64,000 nt of DNA from Nageia nagi (Eukaryota; Pinophyta): the NCBI GenBank assembly GCA_050084985.1, contig JBITNC010000001.1, positions 66,588,001 through 66,652,000 of the forward strand, read 5' to 3'. The position numbers were made by a program, and so were the translations under genes. Below are positions 1 to 12,390 of this stretch, piece after piece. The notes beneath the pieces were generated by a model. That model saw nothing but the letters and a program-made list of their open reading frames with translations. It did no database searches and had not been told where the DNA came from. Numbering within the stretch: the stretch's first letter is position 1; every line of letters starts with the position of its first letter.

Positions 1-2123
1 TAATAGTCCTTCATCATTTATCATACCTTAAATTCTTCCCTATGACGCAAACAACTAACCTCCCTATGTGTATGTAAAGTTTGCCTTTCCCATTAGTTAT
101 GCATTGAACAAGTCAAGTTATATTTTCATGGGCTCCTCATGATGAAACACACCTTATGGGGGAAGTTAGATTCAAATGCACTTGATGCTTTACTAGTTTA
201 ATCTTATCCCACCATTCTAATAACCATCTTCTACCCTTGTGTGACTTTCAAACCTCAATTGCTTCATATTACACCCTTATTCAATGTGTTTTATAGATCA
301 CTTTGTTTCAAATATCTACTTATAATAAGTATGCTTATTTTTTATTTTAATTATACTATTAAATTTAAGTGTTTTTATTTGTTAAATTTTTTTATGTATA
401 TAGATGAGGATCCAACCATGTTATCTACATAGACCAAATGAAGCATAACTTAATATTACCATCCATTGATAGATGGTAATAAAGATATTTGATATACCAT
501 AAAAATGTATTTGATGCTGGGATGTCTTATGTGTACCTAGATGCTTAAATTATAGCAATAATCATTAAGAAATAATGTCTTGATACTTTATTATTTATAT
601 TATGAATAAAAAAGGAGATGACAACTCTAAAGGACATTCATAATACCTTGAGTTACACATTATAGTTAAGCATATGAGGAAATAAGTTTATAAAAGAGGA
701 GGGTATTAGATGCAAGACCTTATATTTATCATGGATTGAGTATTGGATGGAGTTAAAGAGGAATCTAGAGTTCTTGTATGAAATATAAGAAGGTTATCGA
801 GTATCCATTATACCCCTAAATATGAGTCATTATTCACTCCATACTTTTAATAAGGAAGGAGATTTATTTTCATTCATATAAGCATTTATTGTGCATGTCT
901 CTTTTAGAATCATTATGCATAAGACTTATGCAATATTTTCACTTTGTATTATGAGTTCCACATATTTAGTTATGAGATTAGGAGGGGTCTTCCATGTGTA
1001 ATGATGTTATGAGGTTAGATGTATAATAATAGGAAACTAATGGGACTTCCATTCCATGATTATTATAAGTGACTTAATATCCTGTGAGAGACAAAATGTG
1101 CTAATATGCATGAGAAAAAATAGGCATGCTCACATATGAGGGTGATGACATTGATATGATAAATTATAATTTGTTGGATCTTAAAAGGGATTCAAAATTA
1201 GGGCTCCCATACTCTAGCCATTGCATGATATAGAAGAAATAGGAGGAAAGAAAAAAGATTAATATAAAGGAGACATAAGATAAGGGGAAAATGATGTTCA
1301 CCTATAATATATCTCTATGCTAAATGTAGGAATATGAGGAAATGGGTATACATTTGAGATTCCATCTATGGATGTTAAGGTAACAATCAATTAGAATACT
1401 CTTACAAAATTAGGTTAGTTTCATGATATGATATGCCACTTTAACAATAGCATGTGAATCACACAAGTTTTTTACTTCTATTTATTTATTTTTATAAGCT
1501 TTTTTTAACTTAGTTTGTATAATATGTATGTAGATATGTTTATTATATATTATCTTTATGTGGTATAAGTGTGTGAATGATGAAAAAATAACATGGTATA
1601 TAATCAATGCAATTATCACATTTATTGGAGATGGTTTGAGGTACGGTATGCAAGAGGAGGTTGGTTCAATTATGTGGGGAAACCTACTTGTCATTGAGCT
1701 TATCATCACCTTCTAGGATGATTATCATTAGATTAAGTATAATCTAAACAAGAATCTCACACATGTATGAGTAGAATGAGATAAAGGGACGTAGGCTAAG
1801 AGGAATTCACTGTAGACATACATATTTATAACTAATGGTGGATAATATGGCCTAAGATTGGCTATAAGAAATATATATAAGCTTATGCAAAGATATTAGT
1901 CTCACCTAGTGATTAAGGATAATGGATCTCTTAGAATAAGCTTACAATCACACACCTATAGGAGTGGTTGTTTGATTTAACAATATATAGTATAATTATT
2001 ATATAATTAATCCATAAAGAAGCAAAAGGAGTGACATGGTATTAATGAGGATTTCCTAGACAATAAAGTGTGGTATAAGGTCATATGGATTAATGCATTT
2101 TTATTCCTAATGTAGAATAATTT
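1..2123. other. AT-rich DNA without recognisable gene
   Basis: This stretch has only short open frames with no protein family I recognise. No LTR, terminal inverted repeat or tRNA-like sequence was seen by eye. It ends at the target-site duplication of the gypsy-type element that begins at 2129. It is probably old decayed repeat, but that is inference. Confidence 0.5.
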
Positions 2124-2128
2124 CTTAG
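2124..2128. repeat. Target-site duplication of element A, left copy
   Basis: CTTAG sits directly before the TG of the left LTR and is repeated exactly after the CA of the right LTR at 13283-13287. Five-base duplications are usual for LTR-element integrases. Confidence 0.9.
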
Positions 2129-3018
2129 TGTTGCAGTGAAAATAGAGCTGGAATGTAGAATAACATGAAATACAATTATTCTTAAACTTTCACTGAACCT
2201 CAAATTATGTAAAATAGGTAGAAAATGCTGTAATTATAAATTGATATTGATTTTCAGTTCAAACTACAATTTGCCCTTGGAAGGGACTTTTACAAATGCT
2301 ATTTGCCAAAATGAAGGTATTAGATCTTCATTATTTTTGATTTGCTTGCTTCTCTCCTTGATATGGACAACCTGTAAATCCTACACACATGCAAAAGACA
2401 ATAACATCAAAGCATCTATGTATGACATGTATTAAATTGAAGCTAGCATAAAATAATAAAAGGTATGAGCTCACAAGATTTTGGCAGCATTACCCTACTT
2501 CAAAAATTGGGTCAAGATTTTCTCTCTATTGCTTTGTATTGGCTTGTATTTATAGATTTTGGGTGAGATGTTCCAAGGCTGGTAAGGGGAAGTGAAATGC
2601 CACCGTAGGTCGTAACTGACCCCCTCTATCCACATCATCTTGGAAGAATGAAATGTTTCAACTTTCTCTCACTATTTTGGTGTCTTTCGGCTATTACAGA
2701 TTCATCGGGATTACTAGGCAGACGCCGGTGATCATCCCAAAACATCGGCGTTTGTTTTGGGTCGCCGGGACTAGTTTTCAATTTTTATAACAATATTAAA
2801 ATGACCACCAAATAGTCAATTTTTATGAAAAGGGGTCATGTGACCACTTGTTTTGCATGTACTCAGATGAGAGCTATCTAATAATGGAGTTTTCAAGCTT
2901 GTTTGAGGCTTGTATAAAGAGTTATGATTAGTTTAGTATGATATATGTTAAAAAGATACTTATTTTATTTATTTATATGTTGTTAAACTAGATGTAGGGT
3001 TTATTTTGAGTGTCTACA
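2129..3018 (-). repeat. 3' LTR of element A
   Basis: An 890-bp direct repeat of 12391-13282, with ends TG and CA. On minus it starts TGTAGACACTC and ends TTTTCACTGCAACA. A TATA-like CTATAAATA lies at about 2548-2556 (minus). An internal CG-rich piece at about 2720-2770 carries most of the differences from the partner LTR, as expected where methylated CpG decays. Confidence 0.9.
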
Positions 3019-3033
3019 TTTTGCCCCTTTTTT
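3019..3033 (-). promoter_or_regulatory. Polypurine tract of element A
   Basis: On minus the bases immediately before the 3' LTR read AAAAAAGGGGCAAAA. This is the expected primer position for plus-strand DNA synthesis. Confidence 0.75.
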
Positions 3034-6000
3034 GAATTATCCATTGACGTATGCAAAGGATGATTCAAAAAACACTAATAAATTATATATGTATTTTATC
3101 ATCTAGTGTTGTCATGAGGATATTCCTTGCCATGACTAAATATGATCTTTTAACTTTTGCAATTGATACATTTTGAAAATGATATTGTAATACATCAAAA
3201 CTACACTTGTGTCAATCTCCATACTGTGTGCTATTTATGGTAGTTGCATGACAAGACTCTAGTTTGTCTCTGCATACCAAAGCGAGTATGTGATGGTAAG
3301 CTTATTTGATGTATACAATTTTGAGATAGTGATGTTGTATATCAAAACTCCACTTGTGTTTATCTCCATACTGTGTGCTGTTTATGGCAGTTGCTGACAA
3401 GACTCTAGTTTGTCTCCGCATTCCGAAGCGAGTATGTGATAGGAAGCTTGTTTTGATGTATACAGTTTTGAGATAGTGATGTTGTATATCAAAACTTCAC
3501 TTGTGTTTATCTCCATATGTGTGCTATTTATGGTAGTTATGTGACAAGACTCTAGTTTGTCTCCGCATGCCGAAGGAGTATGTGATAGGAAGCTTGTTTT
3601 GTATATACAAGTCATCTTTCATTTTTCTCTGCTTTTGACCCAGCAAAATGGGTTTCGTGATGATCTTTTGCATAAGTCTTTTAGAATCATATTGAGCATA
3701 AATATCTTATTTTAGGTTATAGGCAATCTTAATCGTGAGTAGACATATAACTCTCGATTTTGTAATTAACAATGTTTTGGGTACATTTTAAGAGAGATGT
3801 AGCCATGATATTGCTATGTGATCATGGGCTTACTTTGATTGTGGTGCTCTTCTTAGCATTATGGCCCTTTTTGAACTGACTAATGATGTCAGTGATGATG
3901 ATGATAGACTGTTCAAAAAACTAATGCATATTAGCTAGTGAACAAGTAAGATGAATGTACGAGTGATTCTAACCTTATTGTTTCAATCATTTATAGGTGA
4001 ATATAAGGTTTGATTTTAGGTCATGGGAAATTGTATTTACCCCAATTATCCAAGTATGATTTCATGAGCTTTGCAATTGAAGTATTTTGAACACACGTTG
4101 GTTGTACACCAAATAGGTACTAAAGGCTTATTTCCATATATCATTACATGGGTGTCTTGTGTTTACCCCGAGGAAATGTATGGAGCCGAGTCAGGTATAT
4201 GACATGAAGTCCCCTTTGTGTGCACTGATTTGAATTTTGATTATTATGTTATTACTCTAGAAGGGTAGGTTTTGCAAAAATCATTACAATCATGCTTTTT
4301 GATGACTAGGGTTTCTTGAATACGTATAACAATAAGTGATGACTAAACATGCATAACATGACATATGATTTGAACTAGGAAGTTCGTGATTCATTGTGAG
4401 ATCATAAACAATAAATGGTGCTTATCCTATCAAGGATTCATGATGAAATTGTTTATGATCGAGTTTGCATGTTTATTTGGTTATCTTCTTCATGTTTTGA
4501 CTTATTCCCATGAGTACATATATGTGATGTATGAATATGACGAATGGTTGACACTTGTGTGTAATCACATACGATTTTTTCATAAACGTAAATGCATATG
4601 TGATACATGATGTGGTGAGCAAACATAGTCATGTATCTTAAGAAGATACAAACAAACTAACATGTTATCATTGTAGACTTATACAAATACCATTAGACTC
4701 ATAAGTAGGTGATAATATACTTGAGGTTGGTAAGTGGTTAAGTCAAGACTCGTACATTTGAGTTTATCAACTTATGTACGAATATTTTAAATCTTGATTT
4801 TGTTGGTTGATGGTAGAGGCAAATGATTTGCTTTGGGTCGTGGACAATCATAGTTGCCCCAAATTATGATCAAACATAAACTTTTTGAATTTTCGCAATC
4901 AAAGTATTTTGAAAACAGGTTCTACACCTTACTAGGTATTCATGCTTGCCTACATATGCTATTTCATGGAACACTTTATTCCATAGGCTCTTTGCCATTA
5001 GCATGTATGCGACATGGAGTATTTTCAAAGTAGATAACATTTTAATGTTTGATAATTCTGCTATTTGCCCCAGCAGAATGGGTTTCATTATCATTTCTTG
5101 CAAAAATCATTATCAAAGATTTCGAGATGGAATTGTTTATAATTTGATATCATCAAAGATTCATGATGAGGAATATGACAATAACAATTATCCCATTAAA
5201 TATGTATGGGATTATTATTGTATTTTTATTTTTTAAATGTTGATTTTGATATTATTAAATATCTCAAATTTAAGGATAATGATTTGAAAAATTGCAGTAT
5301 TAGATTGTATCATTTATCAAACTTAGCTACTAATACTTGTTTATTTTATGATAACATGTACAAAAGGATATGGAACAAGATGTAGCACACATTCAATTTA
5401 TGGGTAGATGATAATGAATGGAAAGGGAAGAAGAACATCAATTTCCAATTCAAAGGGAAGAGCAATTTCTTACTCTTGATCCCAAGGAATGATGGAAGCT
5501 TTCTAACGATGTTCTAGGGGGTTGAAATGGATGGGATATGATAGGAAAAGAACATTGACTTCCAATTCAATGGGGAGAATAATTGCTTATTCTCGATCCC
5601 AAATAATAATGGAAGCTATAAAATTTAACAATGTTCTAGGGTTGACTTCTATCAATCTACTAAGGGCAATTTCTTGCTTAAACCTGTAGATAAGAATAGA
5701 AGCAAAAGGTTTTAACAACAACAATGTTGACTCCCATATTAATGGGGAGAGAAATTACTCGCTCTTTTTCTCAAATAATATGGAAGCACCTCCAATTTAA
5801 TAATCAATAAAGACGGATTAGGAAATATATGGATGTTGGATAATAAAATATGAAAGTTGTATAGTATAATGTGTATGGGGTGGTGGTGGATGTTAATATG
5901 AAAATAGTATAACAAATGAATAGACATAGGATGTATTGAGTATTTAGAGAGATAAACTAATCAACTCATCAAGGCATTGATAAACATAAGTGTAATATTA

Positions 6001-7394
6001 ATTACTATGTAATAATAAATAGTATGGGATGGAGGCATGGGATGATGAAGAAATGTAATGATCATAATATTCAAGTTGACCATATTAACCAATCACCATT
6101 AGATTTTTCCTTCTTTAGATGATATAAAACAAAGTCATGATGTTCTCAAAATTATCATAGACTCATGTGTGTGCAATGATATTTATTTCCATCTCTAGAC
6201 AATCTCAAACTAAATGTCACAAGATCATAAAATATATAAGCTAGTTCATCCATATGAAATGTACAGAGGTCCATAGGAAAGAAGGTCGCTAACCAATATG
6301 GACATGTTGCCACTCGTAAGGTATGCCCCATTGCCAATAGGCATCCATAGCCCTGATGAGGATTAACCCCTTGATCCCGCTACAACCTTGCTCTACTGCC
6401 AGTCAGGCATCCATAGCCCCGGTAGAGGATATTGTAATCACCCAAGAATCATTGATATAATGTAGTAATTCTTTTTTTTTTTTGTAAAATATCAAATGAT
6501 TCTTGGGTTCGAGATGAAGCGAATAATAGGATGAACATGTAATACTTTCGCTTGAAATCATGTTTTGTAACACCTCATTCTTGACTGTTTTAAGATTATT
6601 TAAATGTGAAGATTGTATGAGTCTGTAATAACCTTAAGTGTATCATAATCATGTTTGTTTATCATCCAAAATTTAAAAATTTCATGATGAAGGTTGGTAA
6701 AGTCAATAAGAATATTAATTTCATAAACTATTTGTTTTACAATAAGTATTAAACATATTTGTATAATGGTATGGAAGTGATCATGGATAATGTATAGTAT
6801 ATATGCCTTGATGAATTGTTAGAATATAATCTGATACTCAAATATTCCAACATAATGGGGGATGAATATGAGTGGAAAAAGGGGAAGACATGGAAATGCA
6901 ATAAACATATTATAACCTATTTCAAAATCAGATATGATCATTTCAGTTTTAATCATATTTTGATGTTTGTGTGATTTCTAAATCATGTTTTAATGATTTT
7001 TTTTTTTTTGATGGAGGGCAATTCCCCCAATGTTATCTATGTAAAACATGAGGAGATCAAAAGTAAGATGGGGGATGACTGCCCCAATGTGAACAATGTG
7101 AAGGAGATTGAATATCCTTATGCAAATAACATAATTCATCATTGTTTAATTGTGCGGAATGTATGTATGTATTTTGTAGATGATGTAAATTGTTATCTAT
7201 CAATAAAGGTATATCTACTTCAAGTCATCTATCATACCATCAAATCATGAAGGGCATGATTTAATTGGTGGCAATGTTTAGTATCATGCCCCAATTGGTG
7301 ATGATAAACATGATATCCACACTTATCGTATTTTATTGACTTAGGTTTAGGTTTTTTTCATTATATGATCTACCACCCTCTTAGGTTGTTTCGA
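3034..7394 (-). other. Long 3' non-coding tail of element A
   Basis: This 4.36-kb part lies between the protease region and the 3' LTR, where a gypsy element would keep reverse transcriptase, RNase H and integrase. None of their landmarks (YxDD, DDE, HHCC) was seen in any frame. It holds a tandem repeat at 3181-3612 and looser long-period repeats: the phrase around 'tttgcaattgaagtattttg' recurs near 3160, 4070 and 4890, and 'cagcaaaatgggtttc'-like phrases recur near 3642 and 5071. The remainder is AT-rich and unassigned. Confidence 0.6.
3181..3612. repeat. Tandem repeat, about 147-150 bp unit, three copies
   Basis: Units begin at about 3181, 3331 and 3478 with GATATTGTAATACATCAAAAC-like starts. 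Each contains a 'gacaagactctagtttgtctc' segment and an 'agtatgtgat' segment near its end. It lies in the 3' tail of element A. Confidence 0.85.
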
Positions 7395-8027
7395 TTATTG
7401 CATTCCATCATTGTAATCATCTTTGGATTTTGATTTCCATCTCATATCTTTATGATTATGCACTTGCCTAGCAAAGGTGGATGATGTTTTCCCTTTTGAC
7501 TTTTGCATAGGAGGTTTCATTTTCAATGATTTTGTAATATTATAATGTGAGTATGGATTTTCATCTCTTCGTACACAATAGAGTACTCCCTCATGAATGT
7601 ATTTTAGACAACCATGAAATGTAGATGGGACACATTCCATTTGTTGAATCTATGGTCTACCTAGAAGAATATTATATTGTTCAATGTTCCCTTCGATGAT
7701 ATATAATGATGTTTGTATTGTCTTACATTCAATGATGATGGGTAACACTATCGACCCTATTGTTGAACATAAGGCATTATTAAATGCCTTTATTTGTAAT
7801 GATGGTAAAGAAATATGAGAGAAGGGAAGATTCAATTTGTGATATGCTGATGTAGATATGATATTGACATCTGACCCTTCGTCTATTAATATCCTCTTAA
7901 CAATTTTACCATTTACTTTACCAATGACATGGAGAGGTGGATCTAACCCTTGAAGTCCCTTGTTTGGTTGTCTCTCATGGTCATAAAAAGAAATTATAGG
8001 CTGATGTATCAATGGAGGAACTTGCAT
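7395..8027 (-). pseudogene. Retroviral-type aspartic protease of element A
   Basis: This is the part of the gag-pol polyprotein that cuts itself into mature pieces in the particle. The 8027-7650 frame contains LIDEGSDVNIISTSAYHKL, matching the plant gypsy protease active-site region (usual form LID-G-GS-x-VNI); a Glu precedes the Gly of the active site. It continues through LPIIIECKT and IEGNIEQYNILLGRP, the usual closing strands of the fold. After a stop at about 7648 the next open stretch (7640-7395) reads VPSTFHGCLKYIHEG, which follows the GRPWI motif in Tat/Ogre-like proteases. The chain therefore was longer and is now broken. No reverse transcriptase follows. Confidence 0.78.
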
Positions 8028-8176
8028 TTTGGATTTTTGATTATATGATATATCAATTTATTTTTCTTATATGTTTTGAGTTCTAGTATCAACTCCAACT
8101 ATTCTTATAATAGGTTGATTACTTGGATTCCAGGTGGGTGTCACTTGACTGTAATTAGATACAATAGATACTGTAT

Positions 8177-8374
8177 TTACTTGATATAAGGAAGTGAGTC
8201 TTGATAATTTTTTAAATTTTGATCTGAAATAGAAGTATGGTCTTCAACTTCCAAGTTATTATCTTTGATTGAATTTTGAGTTCTATTTCTCAATGCTAGA
8301 CAATTTTTTGTACTATGACCTCTTTGATGGTGATAATTACAATACTCATTTTTGTTATATTTTTCTTTTCTCAT
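8177..8374 (-). pseudogene. Gag zinc-knuckle segment of element A
   Basis: The frame contains YCNYHHQRGHSTKNC, the CCHC knuckle pattern (C-x2-C-x4-H-x4-C) with the second Cys replaced by His. Zinc knuckles of this type bind the element RNA in the capsid. It lies between the Gag domain (8423-9160) and the protease (7650-8027), in the usual order. Stops separate it from both neighbours, so it is a fragment of one decayed polyprotein. Confidence 0.75.
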
Positions 8375-8422
8375 AATTTTTATTTCATCGTATTTAATCT
8401 TGACCTTCTCAATTATAACTGC

Positions 8423-9460
8423 CTAAGCAATAACTTCTTCGAGAGTATTATATCGTTGGATTTGTAATATACTAGCTATAGGCCTTAAACAATTTTGACT
8501 GAATAATTTAACTAACTCCTCCTGAGGTAAAGTATAGGGCATGCCATAGAGTATATCCCTCCATCGTGAAACAAAGTCAACAATTGGTTCATTCTGAGAT
8601 TGTTTTAGTTCTACAAGATCCGTAATAGAAGATTCCTCTTTGATATAAATCCTAAAATGTTGTAAGAACAAGTTTGCCAATTGAGAAAATGAATAAATAA
8701 TATGTCGTGGCAAATTATTATACCATTCCAAGGCTTGGGATGCAAGCGTCATGGGGAATAAACGTGTCATCAAGTCCTCATTGTTATAAATTAGGTAATT
8801 TGAAAACTTAAACCACCTTAAATGTTCCTTAGGATCCTTATTTCCTGTAAAAGGAATTATCTTAGGTATTTCAAAGTTGTAAGGTAATTTCTTCTTAGGG
8901 ACACTTGGATGGATGGGTTCATTGCAAATATTATCATATGTCAACTTCTTGAACCTTGATAGGTTCATTTCTTTATTCATGAAATCCTCTAATTCATTAT
9001 CTATCCAACTACCCTGAGGATGTTTTCGGTATCTTCTATGATTGGTGTTTCTTTCTAACTTTAGGTTTGAATTATAAGATTCATCATCAAAAGGAGATCT
9101 TGATAACAATGGTGAAGATGGTAATGATAGAAGATTATAAGGTAAATGATGCCCTTGCATTGGATTTCTAAGGGTTGTAGATGGTTGTACTTTATTTTGT
9201 TGAGACTTCTCATGAAGTAACCAACTATCTCAAACTTCTTGTTTTACCTTATCAAAAATTTGTTATTGTTTGTCAAGCTCTTGCTTTTCTTTTTCTTTGA
9301 GTTCTATATTCTTTTCTTTAAGTTTGGCTTCCTCTTCTAACTTACTTTGAACACCTTCATATCTTTTACTAAAGTTTATAGTTTCTTCATAATCTCTCTC
9401 TATGTGTTTTCTCTTTGCCTCCAACTCCGCAAAAGAGGTTATCTCTCCTACCTTGAATTG
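8423..9460 (-). pseudogene. Retrotransposon Gag (capsid) region of element A
   Basis: The 9160-8423 frame of 245 codons holds a typical plant retrotransposon Gag domain: IPFTGNKDPKEHLRWF, then ASQALEWYNNLP, then FSQLANLFLQHF and DFVSRWRDILY. These are the conserved positions of the family that builds the virus-like particle. Upstream, 9460-9165 continues in the same sense as a charged, Glu/Lys-rich stretch (KLEEEAKLKEKNIELKEKEK) likely to form a coiled coil. Two stops break it there, both explainable as C-to-T changes (CAA to TAA, CGA to TGA). The methionine at 9160 is thus probably internal and not the true start. Confidence 0.82.
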
Positions 9461-9474
9461 TTTAGCTAAAGCTT

Positions 9475-10349
9475 TTATACATTTTTCTTGCGATGAGGGT
9501 TTCTCACAGGAGTAAGGATCATAGAAGAATTTGTTTGAGATCTTACAGTGAGAGTTGTTTGTGAGGTTCTTACTAAATATAAGGTCATTCTATCAAAATC
9601 TTCCATACAAGACCTAGCCCTATGAAGTGTTTTTTGATAGGTGGGGTCAGTTATCCTAGCTTGTGAAGAGAAGCTTTGAGGTTGATAATCTAAGCTCTCG
9701 AGAGGCAATTCTCTTTGTTGATTAGAGTAAGAGTCTTGATATCTCCATACTTGGTAATTAAGTGGTGATGATAATAGCGTCCAAGCTTGACTCTTTTGGT
9801 TTGCATAAGCTTTTACATCATGCTTTTGCCTCATCTCTTCTTGTCTCATTTTGTCGACAAACTCATTGAAGGTTTTGTCATGTTGATCATGAGAAGAACA
9901 TGCTTGTTGTTGTTTATGGGATTCCCTTCGCTAAATATTCTTAGCTTTTTCATCATAGAAAATATTCCTAAGTAATTTATTTGTTGTAGAGCTATCTTCT
10001 TTATCACATTCCCAATTTTTCATCAAGCTAGTTTGATATTTTGTAGGTATTTTTAGTGGGTTCGAACAACATTCATCCTCATAAAACTTTGTATCATTAT
10101 CATGATGTGTTGTTTCCCCACATGGATGTTCATTCCTAAGCTCATGTGTGTTAGCTTTGGAAATTTTATTTTTATGTTTTTCATTTCTTTGTGATTGAAA
10201 TTCTTGAGATTCAATAATACAATCTATGGATTTTTTAATTCTTATGTGAGGCTCTTCAATTTCTACTTGTGATGAGAATGAACAAGTTTCATCCTTGAAC
10301 TCAAGAATATCATGAGATTCATGGGAATCACTAGAAGGTCTTGTAGCCT
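9475..10349 (-). pseudogene. N-terminal extension of element A polyprotein, part 2
   Basis: Translation of the minus strand from about 10349 to 9475 stays nearly open, with one stop near 9935. It gives a hydrophilic chain with pieces such as EFQSQRNEKHKNK and FNEFVDKMRQEEMRQKHD. It runs on toward the coiled coil and Gag domain after a frame change near 9490. I recognise no family. Its position between the leader and Gag suggests an unusually long N-terminal part of the Gag polyprotein or a separate upstream protein of the kind known from Ogre elements. Confidence 0.5.
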
Positions 10350-10960
10350 CTAGAAGGGAGGAGAATGAAATTGCAATTCTGAGGAATGTTCTAAAAGATC
10401 CTCAAGATTCATGTCAAACTCCTCTTCTTCAATATCATATTCATCCCAAGGCAGGGGTGAGGATGTCAAAGTGTCAAGCTCTAGGAGGTCATATGATTTA
10501 GCATAGGATGTTGCATCAAGGCCTTTGGCATTAATACTTGATTCATCCCTTAGCAAATTGGATTCATTAGGTTCGATAGTCTCAAAAGGAGATGCACAAC
10601 AAGATTTTAATTTGATGAGATGTGTCGATGAGTTTTCAATCTTTATGATGGGCTCATTATTTTCAGTGTCAAACTCATCCCATGATGAGGGCGAAGAATG
10701 CAAGAACTATACTCTAGCTCTTCATGGGATCTAACAAGGCTTTCTGAGGATTGAAGAAGAGGTATATTACATTGTTCTATCTTTGCTAAATATGCTAAAA
10801 GCTTTTCAATGTCGATATAAAAATCATTCTTCACGATCTCAGAAGTAGAATAAGTATCTAAAGTTGACTTGGCAAGATGTGACCATAGTGTTTGTATTTT
10901 TGGTTTTACTTTGATAGGAAAAGGAACATAATTTAAAAGTGCAACCAAAACAAACCTCAT
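10350..10960 (-). pseudogene. N-terminal extension of element A polyprotein, part 1 (acidic, repeated WDE motif)
   Basis: Two overlapping frames (10960-10643 and 10703-10350) appear to be one ORF split by a frameshift near 10680. The first starts MRFVLVALLNYVPFPIKV and is the likely start of the element's coding region. The second is acidic and contains two similar phrases, SSPSSWDEFDTENNE and TSSPLPWDEYDIEEEE, about 75 residues apart, suggesting an internal duplication. A third SP-like phrase may sit upstream. I know no family for it. No membrane segment beyond the hydrophobic first 15 residues is evident. Confidence 0.5.
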
Positions 10961-12369
10961 AATGATAAAATTCTTTTAAGGTCTTATGAAATGCATTTAA
11001 ACAAGTAAAATACATTTATGCATACTACCCTCCCCAACATTCATGTCCATTTACTTATCTTATTTTAATGTGATACAATCAAAAATTTGTTTTAAGTGGA
11101 TCTTGACCTTAATAGACCCCATTATTCTTTTTTAATTATAATGTGATTCATTATCCAACTTCTTAATGATGTTCATTAACTCCTTCCAGCTGTGGAAGTT
11201 TTATATGTGATAAATTTCCTCTTCTTACTAGTCACACATCTCTTCGACCTCCAATGGAGTGGTAAGAGCAACTTAGTAAAAGCATTAAGTGTAGATAAAT
11301 TAATTAAGTGAGGTTCAATTACTCCTCCAAGAGTCACATATCCCTTCGAATTCCAATGGAGTGGTAAGGGCAGACATCTTTAAGAGTGTTAATGTGAAGT
11401 AAATTTCCAAATAAGATGTGAATAAATTTTACCTCTTTCACTTAACTTATTTCTGATCACTTAGGATCGCTTGAAGCGCAAAAGTGAGAGCATACTTTGT
11501 TAAGTGAAAGTACTTAGTGTATTCGAATCCCTCCAATTCATTAACCTTTTAATATGATTTATACTACCCAAAAACCTGATTTATTTCCTTAAGTTCATTC
11601 CAAATTAAATGTGATTCATTTACTCCTTCCAATTGTGGAAGTATTATGTGTAGTAAATTACCTCCTCTTACTAGTCACATATCCCTTCGACCTCCAATGG
11701 AGTGGTAAGGGCAAACTTGGTAAGAGGTCATTATGTGTAAATAAATTAACCCAATTAATGATAGTGTGAATGTGAAAGAAAAGAAAATTAATATTCCTTC
11801 TTATCAAGTCTATTCTGGTCACCTTAGATCGCACGAAGCGCAAAGGAGAGCATAAGTAGACAAGATAAAAAGTATTAATGTGTATGTACCCTTCACCCAA
11901 AACATGAAAATAAATACATAACATTATACATAAAGTAAATTAATAAAAAATATGCATTTAACCTTTTCTACCTGTTCTTATATGCATTCTAGGCAAAGGA
12001 ATCACAGTCAAAAGTATCCTTATATATTTTATTTATTTTTTATTATTTTTTAGAAATAACAAAAGGAGACAAAACAACCTGGGTAATAGTCGTCGGCGTT
12101 TAGACAGAGGTCGTTGGCGTTTATTCTGGGTCACGACATCCGATTACGATTGCTGGTGTTTAGTCTGGATTACTTTTTAAATCATTGGCATTCCTTACGA
12201 TTCATCGACGTCGATTACAGTTGCTAGCATTTTCTGCAACAGATTTCCTAAAAAAGCACAGAACCCGAAATTTGAAGTCAGTATACAAAAAAATTCAAAT
12301 AAACCAGATAACAGAAAGGTGAAATCATTTTTAACATAAACAAAAAACCTCCCTATCAATAACGGAAGG
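10961..12369 (-). other. 5' leader of element A, with internal repeats
   Basis: This stretch lies between the primer site and the first coding frame. It carries three copies of a phrase like 'cacatatcccttcgacctccaatggagtggtaagg' near 11230, 11330 and 11675. It also has two copies of 'ggatcgcttgaagcgcaaa'-like sequence near 11464 and 11825. A CG-richer patch is at 12080-12240. No protein was recognised. Confidence 0.6.
12080..12240. repeat. CG-rich patch with short repeated motif, shared with the LTR
   Basis: In very AT-rich surroundings this piece repeats short forms such as 'gtcggcgttt', 'gttggcgttta' and 'ttctgggtcacgac'. Related forms ('catcggcgtttgttttgggtc') occur inside both LTRs near 2740 and 13005. 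Some copies look decayed by CpG loss. Confidence 0.6.
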
Positions 12370-12387
12370 GCCCTCCTTCTAGCGCCA
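12370..12387 (-). promoter_or_regulatory. Primer-binding site of element A
   Basis: On minus, three bases after the 5' LTR, the sequence reads TGGCGCTAGAAGGAGGGC. It begins with TGG, complementary to a tRNA CCA end, as required to prime minus-strand DNA synthesis. I cannot name the tRNA with certainty. Confidence 0.75.
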
Positions 12388-12390
12388 GAA

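Noticed and set aside
6155-6337. Short minus-strand frame in the tail of element A as a remnant of pol
   Set aside because: No RT, RNase H or integrase motif in it or its neighbours; treated as chance open frame.
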